Shown one piece after another: positions 59,066 through 64,000 of a stretch of DNA of 64,000 nucleotides. The stretch's first letter is position 1, and each line of letters begins with the position of its first letter. The DNA is from JANNRR01 sp031401675. Its GTDB lineage: Bacteria > Pseudomonadota > Alphaproteobacteria > Rhodobacterales > Rhodobacteraceae. The notes below the pieces were generated by a model. It made no database searches. It was not told where the DNA came from and worked only from the letters and a program-made list of their open reading frames with translations. A program made the position numbers and the translations under genes. The stretch lies in contig JANNRR010000050.1 in NCBI GenBank assembly GCA_031401675.1, positions 29,125 to 93,124 of the forward strand. Direction: 5' to 3'.

Positions 59066-59529
59066 GGCGGGCAGCGAGGGTGTCCAGATCTGGACAAAGG
59101 ACGGAAGCGTTGCTTTACAATGGCTTGGCTTTTTCTGTTCAGAGTTTCTTAAGGTTCTAGGGACCAAGTCAGCGCTGATCGGCGCTTCAAATTGAGGATC
59201 GCTACTCTGCCGGTTCTGCGGCCGGTTTCCATTTTTTGCCCGATTTGATTTCAATCAAATCGTGGCGCACCCGCCTGCCGCTTGGCAGGCGCTATAGTGC
59301 GCACCCGCCCAGCCAGGCGCGGCCCGATTTCCCGAACACGGCACCCAGCCCAACCTCCCTTGCCCGACGGCTAGCGCCTTTGGGCAACGGACCGGGCGTC
59401 CGTCCACTGGACGGCCACCTTTTCGGTCCCGATCCTCTAGGCCGACCGGTAACTTCAAGACCACGTGTGGCAGCACATCTGCGCCAAACCTCAAGTCAGC
59501 CGCCCCGTCCGGTTCCGGCAGAATGTCAG
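59066..59529. other. Gene-free stretch with dispersed repeat copy 2
   Basis: About 460 bases between the membrane-protein operon and the convergent DUF599 gene. It holds the second copy of the repeat (59236-59400) and ordinary GC-rich DNA. An open frame starting in the repeat is rejected. Confidence 0.7.
59236..59400 (+). repeat. Dispersed intergenic repeat, copy 2
   Basis: This copy begins TTGCCCGATTTGATT and includes the perfect palindrome GATTTGATT-TC-AATCAAATC (59242-59261), a strong hairpin CGCCTGCC (59272-59279) / GGCAGGCG (59284-59291), the conserved block CCCGATTTCCCGAACACGGC and the GGCAACGG end. It aligns with the minus strand of 1123-1285. Not coding. Confidence 0.75.
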
Positions 59530-60240
59530 TCAGTTCCCTTCCGGGTTCGGCACATCCAGCAGCACCCGGCGCGACTGCGACGCGAACTCACTCCGCCACA
59601 GCACCCACGCTGTCGCCGATGTGGTCAGGATCAGCACCACCGGACCCGCCAGCCAACCACAGGCGCCAAGCGCGAAATAGATCGAGCGCAGACCGCGATT
59701 GAAGTTGCGGGCGGCGGTGATGTTGACCTCGGCCGCCTGACCGGCACGGTGCAGCGCCAACGGGTCGGCGGGATCGTTCGGCACCGACGCCATGATAACC
59801 GCGCAGTAGCCGAACAGCCGGTGCGCCCAGACGAATTTCAGAAAGGCATCCGCCAGAAACACCAGCACCAGCAGCAGCTTGACCTCCAGCACCACCGCCG
59901 TCGCGACTTGCAGCGGCAGGTCATTTGTCAAACCGACCAACCGTTCGGAATTGCCGACCAGCGCCAGGCCGCCGCCAATGGCGATCATGCAGCTGGAGGC
60001 AAAGAACGTGGTGCCCTGCCGCAGGCTGTCGATGATGGTGGCATCGAAAATCCGGGGCTGGCGGGTCACGAACTGGCGCATCCACTCGCGCCGGTAGGCC
60101 ATCATCAGCACCGAGACCGACGGGTTGCGCGGCCCGGCGTGATCGATCAAGAGGCTGATCCCGATCCAGCCGGCCAGCAGCAGCGCAAGGGCGGCCGCGT
60201 CCAGCGGGGCGAACAGGTCCAGATGGTTGATCAACTCCAT
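59530..60240 (-). CDS. DUF599 membrane protein
   Basis: This 236-residue protein has four to five hydrophobic segments: LLLAGWIGISLLIDHAG, TTFFASSCMIAIGGGLALVG, ATAVVLEVKLLLVLVFLADA, IYFALGACGWLAGPVVLILT. The DUF599 signature includes VSVLMMAYRREWMRQFVTRQPRI and the FVWAHRLFGYCAVIMASVPN stretch. It is an inner-membrane protein of unknown role, common in Proteobacteria. GGGGG abuts the ATG. It is divergent from glcD. Confidence 0.9.
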   Translation of the reverse strand: MELINHLDLFAPLDAAALALLLAGWIGISLLIDHAGPRNPSVSVLMMAYRREWMRQFVTRQPRIFDATIIDSLRQGTTFFASSCMIAIGGGLALVGNSERLVGLTNDLPLQVATAVVLEVKLLLVLVFLADAFLKFVWAHRLFGYCAVIMASVPNDPADPLALHRAGQAAEVNITAARNFNRGLRSIYFALGACGWLAGPVVLILTTSATAWVLWRSEFASQSRRVLLDVPNPEGN

Positions 60241-60387
60241 CCCCCGAGCCTAGCCCAGTTCCGCCGCCGGTGGCAGCCGCATTTGCGATCCGCGTACCGC
60301 AAACCCCGCCTACGGGCAGATCGGTGCCCCGCAACCATTGCCGCGCCGGATCGGGGCGACAAAGATCGGTCTTGCCAGATGGCGATA

Positions 60388-60410
60388 TTGGTTATATTTT
60401 CTTACCAATC
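60388..60410. promoter_or_regulatory. Inverted-repeat operator candidate upstream of glcD
   Basis: ATTGGT (60388-60393) and ACCAAT (60405-60410) are inverted arms with an AT-rich 11-base spacer (TATATTTTCTT). The layout resembles GntR-family operators, and glcD-type operons are often under GlcC of that family, but no GlcC gene is in the window. Confidence 0.5.
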
Positions 60411-60427
60411 CTGACGAGGGCCCTGCC

Positions 60428-61861
60428 GTGGACATGCCGCTTCCCGACCCAGCCGTTCTGGCGGACAAGGCCCGGATCATCGCGCGCCTGCTGGCCGTGC
60501 TGCCAGCGGATGCTGTGATCCATGATCCTGCCGAAACCCGGGCCTATGACTGCGATGCGCTGACCGCCTATCGCTGCCAGCCGATGGCCGTGGTGCTGCC
60601 GCGCAGCACCGCCGAAGTCGCCGCCGTCCTGCGCATTTGCCACGGCGAGGGCGTGCCGGTGGTGCCGCGCGGGGCGGGCACCAGTCTGGCCGGCGGCGCG
60701 CTGCCGACGGCGGATTGCGTGATACTTGGCGTGGCGCGGATGAATGCGGTGCTGGAAACCGACACTGCCAACCGTTTCATCCGCGTCCAGTCGGGCCGCA
60801 CCAACTTGAGCGTCACCGCTGCTGTCGAAGCCGACGGTTTCTTTTACGCGCCCGATCCGTCCAGCCAGCTGGCCTGCGCCATCGCCGGCAATATCGCCAT
60901 GAACTCCGGCGGCGCGCATTGCCTGAAATACGGCGTCACCACCAACAACCTGATGGGGGTGACGCTGGTGACCATGGCGGGCGAGGTGCTGCAGATCGGC
61001 GGCGCGCATCTGGACGCTGCCGGGCTGGACCTGCTGGCGGTGATCTGCGGGTCGGAAGGTCAGCTGGGTGTGGTGACCGAGGCGACGCTGCGCATTCTGG
61101 CCAAACCCGAAGGGGCGCGGCCGATCCTGATCGGCTTTTCTTCGAACGCGGTGGCGGGGGCCTGTGTCAGCGACATCATCAAGGCCGGGCTGCTGCCGGT
61201 AGCCATCGAGTTCATGGACCGGCCCTGCATCGCGGCCTGCGAGGCCTTTGCCCATGCCGGCTACCCCGATTGCGAGGCGCTGCTGATCGTCGAAGTGGAA
61301 GGCTCGCCCGCCGAGATCGACGCCCAGCTGGGCCTGATCGGCCAGATCGCCCGCCGTCACAACCCGGTCGATCTGCGGGAAAGCCGGTCGGAGGAGGAAA
61401 GCAAGCGCATCTGGCTGGGCCGGAAATCCGCGTTCGGGGCCATGGGGCAGCTGGGCGACTATCTGTGCCTGGACGGCACCATCCCGGTTTCGGCGCTGGC
61501 GCATGTGCTGGGCCGGATCGGCGAACTGTCGGCGAGCTACGGGCTGCGGGTCGCCAACGTCTTTCATGCCGGCGATGGCAACATGCACCCGCTGATCCTG
61601 TTCGACGCCAACAAGCCCGGCGATCTGGCGCTGTCGGAGGCGTTGGGGGCCGACATCCTGCGGCTGTGCGTCGAGGTCGGCGGTTGCCTGACCGGCGAAC
61701 ATGGCGTCGGCGTCGAAAAGCGCGACCTGATGGGCGTGCAGTTCAGCGCCGATGATCTGGAGGCGCAGATGCGGGTCAAGGATGTGTTCGATCCGGGCTG
61801 GCTGCTGAACCCGGCCAAGGTTTTTCCGCTGGCGCTGAGCCAATCCCGGCGGGTGATGTGA
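60428..61861 (+). CDS. glcD: Glycolate oxidase subunit GlcD (FAD-linked)
   Basis: This 477-residue flavoprotein is the catalytic FAD subunit of glycolate oxidase, which converts glycolate to glyoxylate. The PCMH-type FAD-binding region (MAVVLPRSTAEVAAVLRICH, PRGAGTSLAGGALPTADCVI, YAPDPSSQLACAIAGNIAMN, GGAHCLKYGVTTNNLMGVTL) and C-terminal lactate-dehydrogenase-like domain (LRVANVFHAGDGNMHPLILF, GGCLTGEHGVGVEKRDLMGV) are complete. The GTG at 60428, seven bases after GAGGG, is the likely start; an ATG at 60434 is possible. glcE follows, separated by the ATATTT-element F. Confidence 0.94.
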   Translation: MDMPLPDPAVLADKARIIARLLAVLPADAVIHDPAETRAYDCDALTAYRCQPMAVVLPRSTAEVAAVLRICHGEGVPVVPRGAGTSLAGGALPTADCVILGVARMNAVLETDTANRFIRVQSGRTNLSVTAAVEADGFFYAPDPSSQLACAIAGNIAMNSGGAHCLKYGVTTNNLMGVTLVTMAGEVLQIGGAHLDAAGLDLLAVICGSEGQLGVVTEATLRILAKPEGARPILIGFSSNAVAGACVSDIIKAGLLPVAIEFMDRPCIAACEAFAHAGYPDCEALLIVEVEGSPAEIDAQLGLIGQIARRHNPVDLRESRSEEESKRIWLGRKSAFGAMGQLGDYLCLDGTIPVSALAHVLGRIGELSASYGLRVANVFHAGDGNMHPLILFDANKPGDLALSEALGADILRLCVEVGGCLTGEHGVGVEKRDLMGVQFSADDLEAQMRVKDVFDPGWLLNPAKVFPLALSQSRRVM

Positions 61862-61868
61862 CTGCGGT

Positions 61869-61942
61869 GGCAGGGGGGGCTGTCTGCCACCCCGTCGACG
61901 TGACCGTCGCCCCCCCGAGGGTATTTCTGGAACAACGAATGA
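61869..61942 (+). repeat. GC-hairpin/ATATTT element F (within the glc operon)
   Basis: GGCAGGGGGGG, a hairpin-rich middle and CGCCCCCCCGAGGGTATTTCTGGAACAACGAAT-type tail lie between glcD and glcE. The tail's GGAACAACGA immediately precedes the glcE ATG at 61939, so the element provides the start region of glcE. Confidence 0.7.
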
Positions 61943-63084
61943 CACAGGTGCTGCGTCCGCAAACCGAAGCCGAACTGGCCGCAGTGATCCGGACAGCGGC
62001 GGGGCCGCTGTGCATTGCCGGGGGCGGCAGCCGGCTGCCCCCGGTCGGACGCCGGGGCCAGGTGCTGGAAACCGGCGGGTTGACCGGGATCACGCTTTAT
62101 GAGCCGGGGGCGCTGACGCTGGTGGCCCGGGCCGGAACCCCCCTGGCCGAGGTCGAGGCGGCGCTGGCGGGCGAGCGGCAGCGCTTGGCGTTCGAGCCGG
62201 CCGACCTGCGGGCGCTTTTGGGGACCGGCGGCACCCCGACCATCGGCGGCGTGGTCGCCACCAACGCCAGCGGTCCGCGCCGGATTCAGGCCGGGGCGGC
62301 GCGCGACAGTCTGATCGGGGTGCGGTTCGTCGATGGCACCGGGTTGCTGGTCAAGAACGGCGGCCGGGTGATGAAGAACGTGACCGGCCTTGATCTGGCG
62401 CGGCTGATGGCAGGGGCGCATGGCACCCTGGGCGTGGTGAGCGAAGTGGCGTTCAAGGTGCTGCCGGTGCCGGAAGCGGCCGCGACGCTGGTGCTGCGCG
62501 GTCTGTCGGTCGCGGCGGCGGTGGCGGCGATGGCGGCGGCGATGGGCGCGCCCTATGACGTGACCGGGGCGGCGCATGTGGACGGCGAGACGCTGTTGCG
62601 GGTCGAGGGCTTTGCCGCGTCAGTCACTTATCGGGCGGCAGCGCTGCGTAGTGTGCTGGCCGGGTTCGGCGACGCCGGGATCGAAGCCGGACCAGAGGCC
62701 GTTGCGGCCCGCTGGCAGGGGGTTCGCGACGTCGCGGCGTTTGCGGGGTGGCCGGGCGATGTCTGGCGGCTGTCGGTCAAGCCGTCCGATGCCCCCGGCG
62801 TTCTGGCCCGGATCGGCGCCGAGGCGGTGGTTCTGGATTGGGCGGGTGGTCTGATCTGGGCCCTGATGCCGGACGGGGCCGATCTGCGCGCCAGACTTGG
62901 CCCCGGGAATGGCGCGGCACCGGCGGCATTTCACGGCCATGCCACGCTGGTCCGCGCCGGCGCCGATACCACCGCGCGGCTGCCGAGGTTTCACCCCGAA
63001 GCGGCGGCGGTGGCGGCGATTGCGGCCGGCCTGCGGGCGAAGTTCGATCCGCGCGGCATCCTGAACCCCGGCTTGATGGGCTGA
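61939..63084 (+). CDS. glcE: Glycolate oxidase subunit GlcE (FAD-binding)
   Basis: This 381-residue FAD-binding protein (PCMH-like domain) is the second flavoprotein subunit: LCIAGGGSRLPPVG, TPTIGGVVATNASGPRRIQ, AARDSLIGVRFVDGTGLLVK, GRVMKNVTGLDLARLMAGAH, GTLGVVSEVAFKVLP, and C-terminal GILNPGLMG. It forms glycolate oxidase with GlcD and GlcF. The ATG at 61939 follows GGAACAACGA at the end of element F; a GTG at 61858, overlapping the glcD stop, would add 27 unlikely residues. glcF begins three bases after the stop. Confidence 0.93.
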   Translation: MTQVLRPQTEAELAAVIRTAAGPLCIAGGGSRLPPVGRRGQVLETGGLTGITLYEPGALTLVARAGTPLAEVEAALAGERQRLAFEPADLRALLGTGGTPTIGGVVATNASGPRRIQAGAARDSLIGVRFVDGTGLLVKNGGRVMKNVTGLDLARLMAGAHGTLGVVSEVAFKVLPVPEAAATLVLRGLSVAAAVAAMAAAMGAPYDVTGAAHVDGETLLRVEGFAASVTYRAAALRSVLAGFGDAGIEAGPEAVAARWQGVRDVAAFAGWPGDVWRLSVKPSDAPGVLARIGAEAVVLDWAGGLIWALMPDGADLRARLGPGNGAAPAAFHGHATLVRAGADTTARLPRFHPEAAAVAAIAAGLRAKFDPRGILNPGLMG

Positions 63085-63087
63085 GAT

Positions 63088-64000
63088 ATGCAGACCACGT
63101 TCACCCCCGAGCAACTGACCGACCCGGCCACTGCCCGCGCCAATGCCATTCTGCGCACCTGCGTGCATTGCGGGTTCTGCACCGCCACCTGCCCTACCTA
63201 TCTTGAGCTGGGCGATGAACTCGATAGTCCGCGCGGGCGCATCAACCTCATCAAGAAGATGTTTGAGGAAGGGGAGCCCGCCACCAAGGAGGTGGTGACG
63301 CATATCGACCGTTGCCTCTCCTGCCTTTCCTGTATGACAACCTGCCCTTCCGGTGTGCATTACATGCATCTGGTCGACCATGCGCGCGCCCATATCGAGG
63401 CCAGTTATGATCGTCCCTGGCATCAGAAACTGATGCGCGGCATGCTGGCGAACCTGCTGCCCTATCCCGGCCGTTTCCGCCTCGCGATTTTCGCGAGCGT
63501 GCTGGCAAAGCCGCTGAAACCCATGCTGGAGAAGCTGCCTGTCCTTGGCCGACAGATCGGCGCGATGCTGGCGCTGGCACCCAGATCCATCCCGACGCGA
63601 TCTTCGATGGAAGGCCCTGCCGTGTTCCCTGTGAAAGGAACGCGCAAAGCCCGAGTCGCCTTGCTGTCGGGCTGCGCGCAGCCGGTTCTGGCACCCGAGA
63701 TCAACGAGGCCACGATCCGTGTCCTTAATCGCCTCGGCGTCGAGGTTGTGCTGCCAAAAAACGAGGGGTGCTGCGGCGCGCTTGTCCATCATATGGGGCG
63801 CGAAAGCGAGAGCCACGGGCAGGCCGCAAAACTCATCGATGCCTGGATCGCCGAAATCGATGGCAACGGGCTTGATGCGATCATCATCACGGCTTCGGGC
63901 TGCGGTACAACGATCAAGGATTACGGCTTCATGTTCCGTAACGATCCCGCCTACGCGCAGAAAGCAGAGCGGGTTTCAGCGCTCGCCAAGGACATCACGG
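63088..64000 (+). CDS. glcF: Glycolate oxidase iron-sulfur subunit GlcF (partial, cut by window edge)
   Basis: The visible 304 residues have two 4Fe-4S sites, CVHCGFCTATCPTYLELG (C-x2-C-x2-C-x3-CP) and CLSCLSCMTTCPSGVHYM, and a CCG heterodisulfide-reductase-like repeat (EGCCGALVHHMGRES) with a second partly visible (TASGCGTTIKDYG). It passes electrons from GlcD/E to the respiratory chain. Leucine codons in this gene are mixed (about 17 CTG, 7 CTC, 6 CTT by eye) unlike the near-exclusive CTG of glcD and glcE. Truncated at the right window edge. Confidence 0.93.
   Translation, partial: MQTTFTPEQLTDPATARANAILRTCVHCGFCTATCPTYLELGDELDSPRGRINLIKKMFEEGEPATKEVVTHIDRCLSCLSCMTTCPSGVHYMHLVDHARAHIEASYDRPWHQKLMRGMLANLLPYPGRFRLAIFASVLAKPLKPMLEKLPVLGRQIGAMLALAPRSIPTRSSMEGPAVFPVKGTRKARVALLSGCAQPVLAPEINEATIRVLNRLGVEVVLPKNEGCCGALVHHMGRESESHGQAAKLIDAWIAEIDGNGLDAIIITASGCGTTIKDYGFMFRNDPAYAQKAERVSALAKDIT

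Overview
The window is about 64 kb of GC-rich chromosomal DNA with strong G/C preference at third codon positions. The gene content points to an alphaproteobacterium of the order Rhodobacterales (Rhodobacter / Paracoccus / Gemmobacter type): accD-folC, glcDEF, a divergent phhA / Lrp-type regulator pair, a MoxR-DUF58-DUF4159 operon, DUF6478- and DUF1285-type proteins, and intergenic GC hairpins followed by an ATATTTG...GAA tail. This taxonomic call is an inference from gene content; no 16S gene is present. I see no tRNA, rRNA, CRISPR array, transposase, phage gene or plasmid gene.

Layout. 0-1.4 kb: rpsU with its own promoter and terminator, then the 3' remnant of an NAD-dependent epimerase and a diverged intergenic repeat. 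1.4-9.4 kb (minus strand): a secreted RTX-type calcium-binding protein, a Tat-exported PhoX phosphatase, a GH3 glycosidase and a lytic transglycosylase. 9.5-12 kb: dapA, an exported protein and a membrane-anchored LuxR-type regulator. 12-23.7 kb: a sugar locus with a LacI regulator divergent from a binding-protein / two-permease / ATPase importer, followed on the same strand by a GH2 beta-mannosidase, a sugar isomerase, a Gfo/Idh/MocA oxidoreductase, an aldo/keto reductase and a TolB-like propeller protein. Spacings are 1-12 bp or overlaps except at the binding-protein/permease gap (79 bp) and the Gfo/aldo-keto gap (97 bp), both of which hold hairpins. 23.8-28.1 kb: a leucine-rich-repeat protein, zapE and two exported proteins of unknown role. 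28.1-34.4 kb: a luciferase-like monooxygenase, folC, accD, an SGNH-like protein, phhA and a divergent Lrp-type regulator. 34.4-42.9 kb: a lipoprotein, Rhodobacterales hypotheticals, an AEC carrier, S-formylglutathione hydrolase, YaiI, a HAD hydrolase, an ornithine cyclodeaminase-like protein, a CBM9-like protein, a DUF1330 protein, smpB and a glycine-rich membrane protein. 42.9-51.5 kb: sseA, an aromatic aminotransferase, DUF1203, a zinc-finger protein, a small membrane protein, polA, a small unassigned ORF, a hydroxyacyl-CoA dehydrogenase with atypical codon use, and YjbR- and YdeI-type proteins. 51.6-59.1 kb: DUF1285 divergent from an overlapping MoxR / DUF58 / DUF4159 / GATase-like membrane operon, probably for cell-envelope work. 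59.2-64 kb: a second copy of the intergenic repeat, DUF599, and glcDEF (glycolate oxidase), with glcF cut by the window edge.

No clearly new multi-gene system such as a defence island is evident. The least explained structures are non-coding: a ~164 bp repeat present twice, 58 kb apart and in opposite orientation, and a family of six GC-hairpin/ATATTT elements, one of which supplies the glcE start region. The leucine-rich-repeat protein, the 26.5-28.0 kb exported pair and the orphan CBM9-like protein are the best protein-level unknowns.
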